Notes: generated from the letters alone by a model not told the origin. A DNA stretch of 64,000 nucleotides from Accumulibacter sp. (GCF_023806635.1 NZ_JAMTDQ010000064.1:28425-92424); one strand, 5' to 3'. Shown: positions 1-10,121, numbered from the stretch's first letter. Numbers and translations: made by a program.

Positions 1-1
1 G

Positions 2-727
2 CATGCCGCGACGCTGCAGCGCGCCGAGGCGATCCATGGCGTGCCGGCCGAGGTGATCGTCGCCATCATTGGCGTCGAAACGATATATGGCCAGCACATG
101 GGCAGCTTCGGCGTCCTCGAGGCACTGGCCTCGCTCGCTTTCTTCTACCCACCGCGCTCCGAATTCTTCCGCGGCGAACTCGAGCAGTTCCTGCTCCTCG
201 CGCGCGAGAACGGCATCAGTCCGCTCAGCGTCAAGGGCTCGTACGCCGGCGCCATCGGCATCCCGCAATTCATGCCCAGCAGCCAGCGCCGCTTTGCCGT
301 CGATTTCGACGGTGATGACCGCATCGACCTGCGCCAGAGCTACCCGGACGCGATCGGCAGCGTTGGCCGCTTCCTGCAGCAGCATGGATGGCAGACGGGC
401 GAGCCGGTCGCGGTACCGGCGACGGTCAATGGCAATCCCGCCGCCCTCCTCGCCCTCGGCATCAAGCCGTCGTTGAGCGTCAGCGAATTCGCCGCGCAGG
501 GGGTTGCCGCGGTGGCCGACGGCGACCGTGCCGCCGCCCTGATCGACCTCGTCACACCCGGTGCCGCAACCGAGTACTGGCTTGGCTTCAACAACTTCTA
601 CGTCATCACGCGCTACAACCGCTCGAGCTTCTACGCGATGGCGGTCTTCCAGTTGGCCGAGGAACTGCGGCTGGCGCAAGCGGCGCGCGCGGCGGCAGCC
701 CCGGTCGCCCGTGGCGGCGCGCGTTAG
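2..727 (+). CDS. mltB: Lytic murein transglycosylase B (5'-truncated by window edge)
   Basis: This is a periplasmic or lipid-anchored enzyme that cleaves the MurNAc-GlcNAc bond of peptidoglycan with formation of 1,6-anhydro-MurNAc. The frame is open from the left edge, so the signal peptide and first part of the protein lie outside; 241 residues are visible. The motif IIGVETIYG carries the glutamate that is catalytic in the MltB family, and GAIGIPQFMPSS followed by a D-x-DGDD-like acidic loop (FDGDDRIDL) is the family's core signature. The C-terminus FYVITRYNRSSFYAMAV is also typical. A GTG at 41 is in frame, but the conserved sequence continues upstream of it, so it is not the start. The short Ala/Arg tail after residue 220 is not conserved. 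Confidence 0.93.
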   Translation, partial: HAATLQRAEAIHGVPAEVIVAIIGVETIYGQHMGSFGVLEALASLAFFYPPRSEFFRGELEQFLLLARENGISPLSVKGSYAGAIGIPQFMPSSQRRFAVDFDGDDRIDLRQSYPDAIGSVGRFLQQHGWQTGEPVAVPATVNGNPAALLALGIKPSLSVSEFAAQGVAAVADGDRAAALIDLVTPGAATEYWLGFNNFYVITRYNRSSFYAMAVFQLAEELRLAQAARAAAAPVARGGAR

Positions 728-847
728 CGGCGGTCGAGCGGCGAGCGTCTTCGCCATCGCGCCGGCAGCGCAACGCTGCCGGAAGCGCCTGCAGAATCGG
801 CTGGCTCGCCAACGGGTGGCCGCCACCACTACGCACGCCGGACACGC

Positions 848-2677
848 TCATTCGCCGCCGGCGACGAGGGCGAGCAACTCGTCGCCGTAGCGCTGCACCT
901 TGGCGAGACCGATCCCGGGTACCGCGAGCAGCTCCTGCGACGACGCCGGCAGCGCTGCTGCGATCTCGAACAGCGTCCGGTCGTGCAGGATCACGTAGGC
1001 GGGAACACTCTGCTCGCGGGCCTTGGCGCTGCGCCACTGGCGCAGCCTGTCCACCAGAGGGGAGTCCTGCTGCCGATGCGGCCGCGGTGGATCGGCAGCG
1101 CCACCGACGCCACTCCTGCCGCGGGCAGCACGGCTCCCGGAAAGATCGGACCGCCGGCGCAGCATGAGCGCCGCTTCGCCGCGCAGGACAGGGCGGGCGC
1201 CGTCGGTCAGCTTGAGCGCTCCGTAGGCCGCGGCATCGGCTTCGAGGACGCCGGCGGCGAGCAGCTGTCGCAAGACGGAACGCCAGCCCATCTCGTCGAG
1301 TTCGCTGCCGACACCGAAGGTCGGCAGGCGATCATGACCGAACTGCCGCACCTTGTCGGTGCTCTTGCCGCGCAGAACGTCGATCAGGTGGCCGGCACCG
1401 AAGCGCTGGCCGGTACGCAACGCAGCCGAAAGGACCTTTTGCGCCGCAACCGTGCCATCCCACACCTGCGGCGGATCGAGACAGACGTCGCAGTTGCCGC
1501 AGGGCAGCGCGTCCTCCCCAAAGTAGTTGAGCAGGATGACGCGGCGGCAGGTCGCCGATTCGCAGTAAGCGAGCATGCTGTCGAGCTTCTGTCTTTCGAC
1601 CCTCTTCTGCTCGATCGGCGCCGCCGAATCCTCGATCATCTGGCGGTGGATCACGACATCGTTCAGGCCGTAGGTCATCCACGCCTCGGCGGGATCACCG
1701 TCACGTCCGGCGCGACCGGTTTCCTGATAATAGGCCTCGAGGCTCTTCGGCAGGTCGAGATGGGCGACGAAACGGACATCCGGCTTGTCGATGCCCATGC
1801 CGAAAGCGATCGTCGCCACCATCACGACGCCCTCTTCGCGCAGGAAATTCTGCTGGTGCCGCTGCCGGTCACCGGCGCCGAGACCGGCGTGATACGGCAG
1901 GGCACGGATCCCCTGCGCCAGCAGCCAGGATGCCGTCTCGTCGACCTTGCGCCGCGACAGGCAGTAGACGATTCCCGCCTCGCCCCGATGCTGGCCGAGG
2001 AAGCTCAGCAACTGCCTGCGTGGATTGTCGCGCTCGACGATCTGGTAGCGAATGTTCGGGCGGTCGAAGCTCGCCACGAACAGGCGTGCCCGCTCGAGAT
2101 GCAGGCGGGTGATGATTTCCTGCCGGGTCAGCTGATCGGCCGTCGCCGTCAGCGCGATGCGCGGCACCCCCGGGAAGCGCTGATGCAGCTCGCCGAGCTG
2201 GATGTACTCCGGGCGAAAGTCATGTCCCCATTGCGACACGCAGTGCGCCTCGTCGATGGCGAACAGGGCGACCCGCTGCCGCGCGACCAGTTCCGCGAGG
2301 ATGCCGAGGAAGCGCTCGCCGAGCAGCCGCTCGGGAGCGACGTAGACCAGATCGAGTTCACCGGCCGTCAGCTGGCGCTCGGTGTCAACCAGCGCACGGA
2401 AGTCGAGCGACGAGTTGATGAAGGCTGCGTTGACGCCAACCTGGCGCAACGCCCCGACCTGGTCCTGCATGAGCGCGATCAGCGGCGAGACGACGACACC
2501 GACGCCGCTGCGCAGCAGCGCCGGGATCTGGTAACAGAGCGACTTGCCGCCACCGGTCGGCATCAGTACCAGCGCGTCGCCACCGGCAACGAGCTGGTCG
2601 ACCACTTCCTCCTGCTGTCCGCGGAAGGACGGATAGCCGAAGACCCGCGACAGAATCTCATGCGCCGCGGCACTCAT
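848..2677 (-). CDS. recQ: ATP-dependent DNA helicase RecQ
   Basis: 3'-5' DNA helicase of the RecF recombination and repair pathway, cytoplasmic. From the chosen ATG the protein has 609 residues, the usual length. Walker A GGGKS is near residues 42-46 and the DEAH box near 142-145. The helicase C domain contains GRAGRDG, followed by the zinc-binding cysteines (CESATC and CGNCDVC), a winged-helix RQC region and a C-terminal HRDC domain ([13 protein letters not shown]). An upstream in-frame start at 2719 would add 14 residues; 2677 was preferred because the conserved N-terminus ([18 protein letters not shown]) begins right after it. The linker before HRDC is Arg/Gly-rich and low in complexity. 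Convergent with the mltB fragment. Confidence 0.96.
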   Translation of the reverse strand: MSAAAHEILSRVFGYPSFRGQQEEVVDQLVAGGDALVLMPTGGGKSLCYQIPALLRSGVGVVVSPLIALMQDQVGALRQVGVNAAFINSSLDFRALVDTERQLTAGELDLVYVAPERLLGERFLGILAELVARQRVALFAIDEAHCVSQWGHDFRPEYIQLGELHQRFPGVPRIALTATADQLTRQEIITRLHLERARLFVASFDRPNIRYQIVERDNPRRQLLSFLGQHRGEAGIVYCLSRRKVDETASWLLAQGIRALPYHAGLGAGDRQRHQQNFLREEGVVMVATIAFGMGIDKPDVRFVAHLDLPKSLEAYYQETGRAGRDGDPAEAWMTYGLNDVVIHRQMIEDSAAPIEQKRVERQKLDSMLAYCESATCRRVILLNYFGEDALPCGNCDVCLDPPQVWDGTVAAQKVLSAALRTGQRFGAGHLIDVLRGKSTDKVRQFGHDRLPTFGVGSELDEMGWRSVLRQLLAAGVLEADAAAYGALKLTDGARPVLRGEAALMLRRRSDLSGSRAARGRSGVGGAADPPRPHRQQDSPLVDRLRQWRSAKAREQSVPAYVILHDRTLFEIAAALPASSQELLAVPGIGLAKVQRYGDELLALVAGGE

Positions 2678-2786
2678 CGTCCCGCTACCTGCCGCGACCG
2701 GTGGCGAGACGGCAGGCATTGCCAGCCGCCAGGGCGCGTGACAGCCATCTGGCGGGAACGCGGCTGAGGCCGCGTCATGCTGCGCG

Positions 2787-3524
2787 TCAGTTCAGGCACT
2801 CGCGAGTCAGGCGCTCGCCATTCCAGCACAGGCATTCGCCACGGTTCGCGTGCCAATCGGCCAACACCCAGCGCTGGACGTGGATGCCATCGACGAGGTG
2901 ATCGTGTACCGCCGGACGATGCGTGTGGCCGTGGATCAGTCCGACGTAGCCGTGGGCGCGCAGGAAGTCATCGGTCTCGACCGGATTGACATCCATCAGG
3001 TACTGCGCCTTGTCTCGCTTGGCCGTCTCGCTCTGCTGCCGCAAAGCCGCGGCGACCGCCTTGCGCTCGCTCAGCGGACGGGCAAGGAAGGCCTGCTGCC
3101 AGTCGGGACGGCGAACCAGTGCGCGAAACGACTGGTACTCGCGGTCATCCGAACACAGGGCGTCACCATGCGCCAGGACGAACTCACCGCCGGGCAGCGC
3201 CAGCAGCCACGGATCGGGCAACAGGCGGGCGCCGCTGGCAGCGGCAAAACGCTCGCCGAGCAGGAAATCGCGATTGCCGTGCATCACCGCCAGCCCGACT
3301 CCGGCGGCGACCAGCTCATGCAGGGCGGCGACAACCTCGACGGCCAGACCGTCGGCGGGGTCGTCCAGGCAGTCGTCGCCCGGCCATGCCTCGAAGAGGT
3401 CGCCGAGGATGAACAGGCTCTCCGCCGCCCGCGCCCGCCCGCGCAGGAAGTCGAGAAAAATCCGCGTCACCTCCGGCTCCTGGGGCGCCAGGTGCAGGTC
3501 GGATATGAACAGGGTCGGTCGCAC
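2787..3524 (-). CDS. lpxH: UDP-2,3-diacylglucosamine diphosphatase LpxH
   Basis: Calcineurin-like metallophosphoesterase that hydrolyses UDP-2,3-diacylglucosamine to lipid X and UMP, the fourth step of lipid A synthesis, at the inner face of the inner membrane. The 245-residue protein has the metal-binding blocks in order: SDLHL near residues 9-13, GDLFE near 41, GNRDFL near 82, HGD near 118 and the terminal HGHTHRP. It is the distal gene of a minus-strand group with the two cyclophilins, an arrangement common in beta- and gammaproteobacteria. No unusual features. Confidence 0.95.
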   Translation of the reverse strand: MRPTLFISDLHLAPQEPEVTRIFLDFLRGRARAAESLFILGDLFEAWPGDDCLDDPADGLAVEVVAALHELVAAGVGLAVMHGNRDFLLGERFAAASGARLLPDPWLLALPGGEFVLAHGDALCSDDREYQSFRALVRRPDWQQAFLARPLSERKAVAAALRQQSETAKRDKAQYLMDVNPVETDDFLRAHGYVGLIHGHTHRPAVHDHLVDGIHVQRWVLADWHANRGECLCWNGERLTRECLN

Positions 3525-3558
3525 GCGTTACCTGCTGCGCTCGTCTACGGACGCGGCA

Positions 3559-4050
3559 TCAGCAGACTTCCGCCCGCTCGATCAACACGTCCTCGACCGG
3601 CACGTCCGAATGAAAACCCGAGGTTGCGGTGCGCACGGCCTTGATCCGGTCGACCACCTCGCGCCCCTCGACCACCTTGCCGAAGACGCAGTAGCCCCAG
3701 CCCTGCGCATTGGGTGCACGGAAGTTGAGGAAGTCGTTGTTGACGACGTTGATGAAGAACTGCGCCGTCGCCGAGTGCGGCTCCGCGGTGCGTGCCATCG
3801 CCACCGTGTAGGCCTCGTTCTTCAGCCCGTTGTCGGCCTCGTTGCGGATCGGCGGCCGGCAGGGCTTCTGCTTCATGCCCGGCGCGAAACCGCCGCCCTG
3901 CACCATGAAGCCCGGGATCACGCGGTGGAAGACGGTGTTGTCGTAGTGGCCGGCGGCAACGTAGTCGATGAAGTTCTGCGCCGACAGCGGCGCCTTGTCG
4001 GCGTCGACCTCGATGGCGATGACGCCCAGGCTGGTATGGAGCTTGATCAT
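3559..4050 (-). CDS. ppiB: Peptidyl-prolyl cis-trans isomerase, cytoplasmic cyclophilin
   Basis: Cyclophilin-type prolyl isomerase of 163 residues with no signal peptide, so cytoplasmic and PpiB-like. The active-site block FHRVIPGFMVQGGGF (with the catalytic Arg) is near residues 41-55, and AQFFINV near 97 forms the other side of the proline pocket. Its start ATG overlaps the stop of the upstream cyclophilin by 4 bp (ATGA), which implies translational coupling. The two adjacent cyclophilins are closely similar, as expected for a tandem duplication in which one copy kept the export signal. Confidence 0.94.
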   Translation of the reverse strand: MIKLHTSLGVIAIEVDADKAPLSAQNFIDYVAAGHYDNTVFHRVIPGFMVQGGGFAPGMKQKPCRPPIRNEADNGLKNEAYTVAMARTAEPHSATAQFFINVVNNDFLNFRAPNAQGWGYCVFGKVVEGREVVDRIKAVRTATSGFHSDVPVEDVLIERAEVC

Positions 4051-4616
4051 GGTTTGCCTTTCTCGGAGAGGATCCTGACCGACTGGATGGTGACCGGCTC
4101 AAGAGGAACGTTCTGATGCATCGCGCGGTTGCCCGTCGCCACGCCGGCGATCCGGTCCACCACTTCGATACCCTGCGTGACGCGGCCAAAGACCGTGTAG
4201 CCCCAGCCATCGGGCGACGGATGGTTGAGCGACGCGTTGTCGCGATGATTGATGAAGAACTGCGCACTCGCCGAATGCGGATCGGCGGTACGCGCCATGG
4301 CGATCGTCCCGCGGTCGTTCCTGAGCCCGTTCTTCGCCTCATTCTCCACCCGCCGCGGCGCCGGCTTCTGTTCCATCTCGACCGTGAAACCGCCGCCCTG
4401 GATCATGAAGCCAGGAATCACGCGGTGAAAGACGGTGCCGTTGTAGAAGCCCTCATTGACGTACTGGAGGAAGTTGCGCACGGTCTTCGGCGCTTTCTCG
4501 GAATCGAGTTCGATGACGATGCGCCCCATGCTCGTCTGCATCTCGACGCTGGGCGCCGCCACGGCCACGACCGACAACAGGGCGCCGGCAAGCGCGAGAA
4601 GGATCTTTCTCAACAT
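4047..4616 (-). CDS. ppiA: Peptidyl-prolyl cis-trans isomerase, exported cyclophilin
   Basis: Periplasmic cyclophilin of 189 residues. The start at 4616 was chosen because it gives a classical signal peptide (MLRKILLALAGALLS, then AVAAPS as likely cleavage region) and is preceded by AAGGAG at good distance; a longer in-frame version up to 4709 lacks these. The active-site segment FHRVIPGFMIQGGGF and the AQFFINH segment match the family. First gene of the ppiA-ppiB-lpxH minus-strand group, overlapping ppiB by 4 bp. Confidence 0.93.
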   Translation of the reverse strand: MLRKILLALAGALLSVVAVAAPSVEMQTSMGRIVIELDSEKAPKTVRNFLQYVNEGFYNGTVFHRVIPGFMIQGGGFTVEMEQKPAPRRVENEAKNGLRNDRGTIAMARTADPHSASAQFFINHRDNASLNHPSPDGWGYTVFGRVTQGIEVVDRIAGVATGNRAMHQNVPLEPVTIQSVRILSEKGKP

Positions 4617-4756
4617 CGGGCTACTCCTTGGCAAGCAATTCCCGGCGGGCGGGCGAAAGGTGGCGGCAGGCAGCGGCCAGCCAACAGCCGTCGCCGCGAC
4701 GGGCGGCAACGAAATGGCCGGATGCGGTGCCGGATGGCCGGTGCGGCACTCCGCGA

Positions 4757-5710
4757 TCAGCCGACACGTTCCTCCTGGATCAACCAGCGGCCACCGGACC
4801 TGACGAGGACCAGCGTCTTGGCCACCGTCGAGGTGAGCGCCGGCGAAGTGAAGGTCTGCCGGAAACGTACGGTGGCCTTGCCATCAGCGAAAGAGACGCG
4901 GATGTCGTCGACCTCGACGAGCAGGCGGCCGGGCTTGCGCATCGGCCGCAGGCGCCCCTCCTCCCAAGTCTTGCGCGTCATGCCGCGCGGCGGGCGGAAG
5001 TCGGTGGCATAGTGGGCGAAGTACGCCTTCGCGTCCTTGCGCGACCAGGCCCTGGCCCAGCCCTCGATCATCTTCGCCACTTCCTTCTCGTCCGCAGTAA
5101 CAGCCGCGACGGACGCCCTGTCGGCCACGCCGGCAGCCGGCGAATCCGGGGCCGCAGCCAGCCGCGCAGTGCTCGCGCCGGCATCGCCCAGGCCACCGCT
5201 GCCGACCTCGCGCACGCGCGACAGCTTCCGCTGCGCCGCCTTCTTCGCCGGGTCGATCTGCAGCGCCTTCTCATAGGCCTGGCCAGCCAGCCGGGCATGG
5301 ATGTCATCAAGGTTCTCGTAGGCGGTGGCGTAGGTCGGCTGGATCCGGATCGCCATTTCGAGCGCCGTCCGCGCCTTGTCGTACTGTTTCTGCTGCGCGT
5401 AGAGAACGGCCAGGTTGTTGTACGGCTCGGGCAGTTCCGGATAGTCCTCGATCAGCTTGCTGAAGACGGTCATGGCATCGGCGGGACGACCCATCTCGAC
5501 GAGGATCAGGCCCTTGCTGAAGCGTCCGCGCGCATCCGCCGGATTGCTCGCCAGGTGCTCCTCGATCATTTCGAGCGCCGCCGCCGCCTGGCCCTGCTTG
5601 AGCAGCCGCTGGGCATCGGCGAGGTTGTCGGCAAACGCCACGGACGCCGCCCCGCCGAGCACCCAGACGAGGAGCGCGCAGCGGAGGGCTGGCAAGGGGC
5701 TGGCAAGCAT
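4757..5710 (-). CDS. Exported TPR-repeat protein with C-terminal NTF2-like (Cds6-type) domain
   Basis: Unnamed 317-residue protein. The start at 5710 was chosen because it begins a signal peptide ([20 protein letters not shown], ending near AFADN); a longer frame up to 5791 adds a basic leader with no function I can see. Residues of about 30-170 form TPR helices (for example [20 protein letters not shown]). A low-complexity linker follows, and the last 110 residues ([20 protein letters not shown] onward) resemble the NTF2-like/SnoaL fold found at the end of some L,D-transpeptidase-associated proteins. A role in the cell envelope is inference. It lies between ppiA and cysS, on the strand opposite to cysS. 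Confidence 0.8.
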   Translation of the reverse strand: MLASPLPALRCALLVWVLGGAASVAFADNLADAQRLLKQGQAAAALEMIEEHLASNPADARGRFSKGLILVEMGRPADAMTVFSKLIEDYPELPEPYNNLAVLYAQQKQYDKARTALEMAIRIQPTYATAYENLDDIHARLAGQAYEKALQIDPAKKAAQRKLSRVREVGSGGLGDAGASTARLAAAPDSPAAGVADRASVAAVTADEKEVAKMIEGWARAWSRKDAKAYFAHYATDFRPPRGMTRKTWEEGRLRPMRKPGRLLVEVDDIRVSFADGKATVRFRQTFTSPALTSTVAKTLVLVRSGGRWLIQEERVG

Positions 5711-5715
5711 CGGTG

Positions 5716-5724
5716 TGGTATACT
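5716..5724 (+). promoter_or_regulatory. Extended -10 promoter candidate for cysS
   Basis: TGgTATACT is an extended -10 match: TG, one base, then a hexamer differing from TATAAT at one position. No good -35 is visible, which is acceptable for this class. A transcript starting near 5731 would have a leader of about 115 nt before cysS. Confidence 0.4.
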
Positions 5725-5846
5725 GGGCCACGCGCGGTCGGAGGGCAGCAGGAACAGGAAAGCGGCCGATTCTAGCAAGAACTCCCGCCAAACCAAAATC
5801 CTCCGCCGCTGGCAGCCGCTCACGGCACGTTCCCGCAGACCCGAAG

Positions 5847-7223
5847 ATGCTGAAGATCTACAACTCGCTGACCAGAGACAAGCAGGAATTCGTCCCCATC
5901 GTACCCGGCGAGGTACGGATGTACGTTTGCGGCATGACCGTCTATGACTACTGTCATCTCGGTCACGCGCGCGTCCTGGTGGTCTTCGACATCGTCCAGC
6001 GCTGGTTGCGGGCGAGCGGACTGAAGGTCTGCTACGTGCGCAACATCACCGACATCGACGACAAGATCATCCGCCGCGCAGCGGAGAACGGCGAGACCAT
6101 CGGCGAGCTGACCGCGCGCTTCATCCGCTGCATGGATGAGGATGCGGCGGCGCTCGGCGTCGCCAGGCCGGACCATGAACCGCGCGCGACCGACTACGTG
6201 CCGCAGATGCTGCGCCTGATCCGGCGGCTCGAGGAGAATGGCCTCGCCTATCGTGCGGCGGCCGGCGACGTCAATTTCTCGGTGCGTCGCTTTCCCGGTT
6301 ACGGCAAGCTCTCGGGCAAGTCACTCGACGACCTGCGGGCTGGCGAGCGCGTCGACATCGACAGCGCAAAGGAAGACCCGCTCGACTTCGTGCTCTGGAA
6401 AAGTGCCCGGGAAGGTGAACCGTCGTGGGCTTCGCCCTGGGGAGACGGCCGTCCGGGCTGGCACATCGAGTGCTCGGCGATGAGTTCGGAGCTGCTCGGA
6501 GCGCACTTCGACATTCACGGTGGCGGGCAGGATCTGCAGTTCCCGCATCACGAGAACGAGATCGCCCAGTCCGAGGGTGCGCACGGCTGCCGCTTCGTCA
6601 ACTACTGGATGCACAACGGCTTCGTCCGTGTCGATGAGGAAAAGATGTCGAAGTCGCTCGGCAACTTCTTCACCATCCGCGAAATACTGCGCCGGTACGA
6701 CGCCGAAGTGCTGCGCTTCTTCATCCTGCGGGCACACTATCGCAGCCCGCTGAACTACTCCGACGCCCACCTCGACGATGCCCGGCACGCGTTGACCAGG
6801 CTCTATACCGCACTGAAGGCGCTACCTGTGGCAGCGGCGGCGGAAGTGGACTGGAGCGAGCCGCACGCAGCGCGTTTCGCGGCGGCAATGAACGACGACT
6901 TCAACACGCCGGAAGCCTGCGCCGTGCTCTTCGACCTCGCAGCCGAAGTGAATCGCAGCCAGTCGGCGCCGCTCGCCTGCCAGTTGCGCGCACTGGCCGG
7001 ACTGCTCGGACTGCTCGGCCGTGAACCGCAGGACTTCCTGCAGGCATCGCCGGCGCGCGATGGCGAGACGACGGCCGAGACGATCGAAGCGCTGATCGCC
7101 GAACGGGCTGCCGCCAAGAAGCGTCGCGATTTCACTGAAGCGGATCGCATCCGCTCCGGACTGCTGGCCGCCGGAGTCATCCTCGAGGACAGCGCCAACG
7201 GAACGAGCTGGCGTCGCGCCTGA
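5847..7223 (+). CDS. cysS: Cysteinyl-tRNA synthetase
   Basis: Class I aminoacyl-tRNA synthetase that charges tRNA-Cys, cytoplasmic. With the ATG at 5847 it has 458 residues, the standard length, beginning [15 protein letters not shown]. The zinc-site cysteine is in YVCGMTVYD, the HIGH-type motif is HLGHARV near residues 37-43, [10 protein letters not shown] carries further zinc ligands, and [10 protein letters not shown] is the KMSKS loop. The C-terminal DALR-like anticodon region is present. The frame is open further upstream (to 5457), but that stretch is antisense to the TPR gene and not conserved. The ribosome-binding site is weak (GAAG). Confidence 0.96.
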   Translation: MLKIYNSLTRDKQEFVPIVPGEVRMYVCGMTVYDYCHLGHARVLVVFDIVQRWLRASGLKVCYVRNITDIDDKIIRRAAENGETIGELTARFIRCMDEDAAALGVARPDHEPRATDYVPQMLRLIRRLEENGLAYRAAAGDVNFSVRRFPGYGKLSGKSLDDLRAGERVDIDSAKEDPLDFVLWKSAREGEPSWASPWGDGRPGWHIECSAMSSELLGAHFDIHGGGQDLQFPHHENEIAQSEGAHGCRFVNYWMHNGFVRVDEEKMSKSLGNFFTIREILRRYDAEVLRFFILRAHYRSPLNYSDAHLDDARHALTRLYTALKALPVAAAAEVDWSEPHAARFAAAMNDDFNTPEACAVLFDLAAEVNRSQSAPLACQLRALAGLLGLLGREPQDFLQASPARDGETTAETIEALIAERAAAKKRRDFTEADRIRSGLLAAGVILEDSANGTSWRRA

Positions 7224-7253
7224 GCCCGGGCCGGTGCGGCAGACGCCCGGCTT

Positions 7254-7741
7254 TCAGAGATCGACCAGCCGCGCCCGCCGGCTCGAGAGGCCGTCCTGCT
7301 CGCCAGCCGCCTCGTCGCTCTCGGTGGCCGCAGCCATCCGGCAGTTGGTCGCCGCCCACTGGCGCAGCGTCTCCATCTGGCGCGCCCGCGAACGCGACAG
7401 CGGGATGATTTCCCGCGCCGCGTTCAGCAGATGCGCGGTCTTCAGCGTCCGGTCCTTCTCGTCGTACGCCTCGAAGAGCGCATTGATCACCACCTCTTCG
7501 GGGTCGGCGCCGCTGAAGCCGTCGGTCGCGCGCGCCACCGCGGCGATGTCGTAGTCGGTCGGCGACCGCTGCCGGCGGGCCAGGTGGATCATCAGGATCT
7601 CGGCGCGATTGCGGGTCGTCGGCAGGTCGACGAAGAAGATCCCGTCGAGCCGGCCTTGCGCAGCAGCTCCGGCGGCAACTGCGAAATGTCGTTCGCCGTC
7701 GCCACGACGAACACCGGCTGTGTCTTCTCCTCCAACTCCAT
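7254..7741 (-). pseudogene. Remnant of Ycf46-like AAA+ ATPase (C-terminal part, frameshifted)
   Basis: On the minus strand from 7741 the reading [20 protein letters not shown] then QLPPELLRK is the end of an AAA+ domain. After LLRK the match continues one frame over as [12 protein letters not shown] and on through ATDGFSGADPEEVV and NAAREIIPLSRSRARQMETL to the stop at 7254. A single lost G in the LLRK-GRLDG codons explains the break. The Walker A and B regions are absent: homology stops abruptly near 7735, where an unrelated gene fragment begins on the other strand. The pattern resembles the Ycf46 group of AAA proteins. It cannot encode a working ATPase. Confidence 0.7.
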
Positions 7742-7951
7742 ACCGAAAAGCGGTGGGAGCTACTGAAGGCATTGTGTGGAGCGGGTCCAGTATCAATTCG
7801 CCAGGCTGCGCGTCGCGTTGGCCGAGACGTGAAGGCCGTTCACGGTGATGTAACTGCTTTGCTGAACGCTGGTGTGCTCGCCCGCACAGAGGACGGCCAG
7901 ATCGTCTTCCCGTTTGAGGCCGTGAAGGTCCAGTTTCTGTTGCAGGCCGCA
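7742..7951 (+). pseudogene. Remnant of a winged helix-turn-helix regulator (C-terminal part)
   Basis: The plus-strand reading starts at [20 protein letters not shown] and continues through an HTH (QAARRVGRDVKAVHGDVTAL) and wing (LLNAGVLARTEDGQIVFPF) to FLLQAA. This resembles the small MarR/HVO_A0114-like DNA-binding proteins often found as antitoxin-type regulators. The first 40-50 residues expected for the family are missing, because the match begins exactly where the AAA remnant on the other strand ends. A TTG at 7772 could start a shorter product, but it would lack the first helix. The frame stays open past 7951 into sequence I do not recognise. Confidence 0.6.
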
Positions 7952-8159
7952 TGGAGCGGGCTCAACGCCAACCACGTTCCGCTGCACTCAGCGCTCGAAC
8001 GGGGCCCTTTCGGCAGCTTGCGTGGCTACGCCGCCCGCGCCAATCCACTTTTGAAGGACATCAACGGCAACACCGAGGCCCTGGGCATGTTCCATGGTCC
8101 TGATTCTGACGTTACCCCGTCCTGGTGTCCCACCAAGGCGGAAACTGGCACGCCGCAAG
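7952..8159. other. Unassigned stretch after the HTH remnant
   Basis: About 210 bases between the HTH remnant and the 3' end of the ABC substrate-binding gene. The plus frame of the HTH fragment remains open through it (residues such as ERGPFGSLRGYAARANPLL), but I recognise no family. It may be part of the same decayed insertion. No repeat ends or target-site duplications are visible. Confidence 0.5.
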
Positions 8160-9302
8160 TCAGCGCAGCACCCGTCCGCCGCTGCCGATGACCGTCAGGT
8201 CGACGAAGCGTGAACCAGCGCGCTCGGTCGGCGAAAAGCTGACCCGGTATCCGCCAAGGTCGTGGTTCTGCATGCTCTCGAGCGCGGCCACCAGCTTCTC
8301 GCGCGTCGGTTCCTTGCCCGCCTTGCGCAGCGCGTCGACCAGCACTCTGGCCATGGCGTAGGCTTCGATCCCATAGTACGAGGGCTTCGCCTGCTTGCCC
8401 AACAGGCGGTGGTACTCGCGCACCATCGGCAGGGTGTCGTTCCAGGGGTAGGGCATGACCTGCGAAATGCCGATGCCGCGCGCCTCGTCACCCAGTTCCT
8501 GCACCAGCAGATCGGCGCCCACCGGCGACAGCGTCATGAACTGCGGATTCTGCTTCGCCTTCCTCATCTCGCGCACGAAGGCGGCGCTGGCCTTGTACAG
8601 GGTGACCATGATCACCGCCTGCGGGTTGGCCCTGGCAATGGTCTGCACGGCGCCACCGACATCCACCGAGTTGCGCTCGACCGTGGCCACCGCGACGGGC
8701 ACCTGATTGTGCTTCCTGAGCGCCGCCAGGACACCCTCGAGACCGGACTTGCCGAAGCCGTCGTTCTGGTAGAAGACGGCAATGCTCTTGAACCCGAGCG
8801 AGGCGAGCTGGTTCACGATCGCCTCGGTCTCGTCGGCGTAGCTCGCACGGACGTTGAACATGTAGCGGTTGGGCGGGTGGTCGCGCGGCGAGTGACGAAG
8901 CGAGTCGGCGCCGGAGATCGTCCCCACCAGCGGCACCCTGGCGATGCCGAAGACATCGTTCATCGCCGCCGTCGTCGGGCTCGAGCCGTAGAACGCGAGA
9001 AGCGCGAAGACCTGCTCCTGGGCGATCAGTGCCTTGGTGTTGGCGACCGTGCGCTCGGTCTCGTAGCCATCATCGAGGCTGCGCAGGTCGAGCCGCCGGC
9101 CATGCACGCCGCCGGCGTCGTTGATCTGCCGGAAATAGGCGTTGATGACCATCTTCATGTCCAGCCCGTACGGTCCGCTGGGACCGGAAAACGGCGCCGT
9201 CATGCCGATCAGGATGCTCTTGTCGGTGACGCCTACCTCGCTCGCTGCAACCGCTCCACCCCAGATCAGGGCTACCCACAACAATGCTCCGGCCAGCTTC
9301 AT
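8160..9302 (-). CDS. ABC transporter substrate-binding protein (branched-chain amino acid type)
   Basis: Periplasmic binding protein of the Leu/Ile/Val (Peripla_BP_6) family, 380 residues. The start at 9302 follows a GAGGAGG Shine-Dalgarno and opens a signal peptide ([20 protein letters not shown]). The mature N-terminus GVTDKSILIGMTAPFSGPSG is characteristic, as are GGVHGRRLDL and the segment FYGSSPTTAAMNDVF. The ligand is not predictable from sequence; members of this group bind amino acids, amides, urea or aromatic acids. No permease or ATPase genes are beside it, so it either serves a transporter encoded elsewhere or works as a sensor component. The last codons abut the decayed patch. Confidence 0.88.
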   Translation of the reverse strand: MKLAGALLWVALIWGGAVAASEVGVTDKSILIGMTAPFSGPSGPYGLDMKMVINAYFRQINDAGGVHGRRLDLRSLDDGYETERTVANTKALIAQEQVFALLAFYGSSPTTAAMNDVFGIARVPLVGTISGADSLRHSPRDHPPNRYMFNVRASYADETEAIVNQLASLGFKSIAVFYQNDGFGKSGLEGVLAALRKHNQVPVAVATVERNSVDVGGAVQTIARANPQAVIMVTLYKASAAFVREMRKAKQNPQFMTLSPVGADLLVQELGDEARGIGISQVMPYPWNDTLPMVREYHRLLGKQAKPSYYGIEAYAMARVLVDALRKAGKEPTREKLVAALESMQNHDLGGYRVSFSPTERAGSRFVDLTVIGSGGRVLR

Positions 9303-9653
9303 GCCGCCCTCCTCGCGTGACGCCCCGGGCGCCACCCAATGGCGGCGACCCCGACCACCCGCGCAGGATGGCGAAGCTTGCTGACACGGCGCTTACGCGG
9401 GTCGACCCGCTTTCTCCGGAACGGCGTCGGCGGTCGCTGCCAGTCGCGACCGTTCCGGCCAGGGAGGCCACGCTGTGGCGTGCCTGCAGGCAGCCCCGCT
9501 GTGCCAGACTAGTTGCCGCCTCGATAGGATCTGAGACGAGGGGGCGACAAGGAGAAGACCGAGATGGCGAGGTACGGACGGAGGCAAGCCCGACTTCTCC
9601 CTCGACGCCTGGGCAGGGCCTGGGGTCGGGGATGATGACCGGCAGTTGCCCGC
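9303..9653. other. Non-coding stretch upstream of the substrate-binding gene
   Basis: About 350 bases with no convincing gene on either strand. It should hold the promoter of the minus-strand binding-protein gene and the left boundary of the ATPase remnant that begins near 9654. I see no clear promoter hexamers, inverted repeats or mobile-element ends in it. Confidence 0.5.
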
Positions 9654-10121
9654 TTCGTCGCCAAGGGTACAGCGCCGAATCAGCTCTTTCTACACGAAGC
9701 CATGGACCGCAACCTCGGCCTGCTGGCACCGGTTTTCCCCTGGTTCCGCGACCAGTTGATCATTTTGGAACCTGGCGCCCCGTATGTCTCGCTCGAACTG
9801 GAAGGATCGAATAGGCGCGACTTGCGTGACCATACGATCGATCTGCTCAGCCGTTCTGGCACGGGCGTCACAGGTGTCGAACTGCGCGAACAGCCACTCG
9901 CAAGCAGCCGCATGGGTGCCGAGATGACCGAGGAACTGAGCACGCTGCGCGCCGACAGAGACATTCGAAAAGCCTATCTGGAAGGTCGCTTTTCTGGCAT
10001 CCCGCACCTAGCACCGCTACGAGCGCGTGGCCGCCGCGCATCAATAGCCGCGGTCGACGGCGAGACGCAGCCTCCCAGTGATCCGGTCGCTGTGTCAGCA
10101 AAGACCAGAGGTGGCACTTGA
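9654..10121 (+). pseudogene. C-terminal remnant of an AAA (RloA/AbiLi-type) ATPase
   Basis: The frame is open from a stop at 9636-9638 and conserved-looking sequence begins near 9654 (FVAKGTAPNQLFLHEAMDRN). It continues through WFRDQLIIL and the end motif ELSTLRADRDIRKAYLEGRF, which resembles the tail of the AAA_15/21 ATPases that pair with RloB. The Walker A, Walker B and signature regions are absent, so ATPase activity is lost. An internal ATG at 9702 could start a 139-residue product. The stop TGA overlaps the TTG start of the RloB gene, as in an intact two-gene operon. The last 30 residues after the YLEGRF block are low in complexity. Confidence 0.62.

Noticed and set aside
983-2767. 594-codon plus-strand frame
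   Set aside because: Shadow of recQ; the recQ strand has all helicase motifs and this frame has none.
4047-4050. Overlap of the two cyclophilin genes as a sign of a split or fused gene
   Set aside because: Each frame encodes a complete cyclophilin with its own start and active-site block; the 4-bp ATGA overlap is ordinary coupling.
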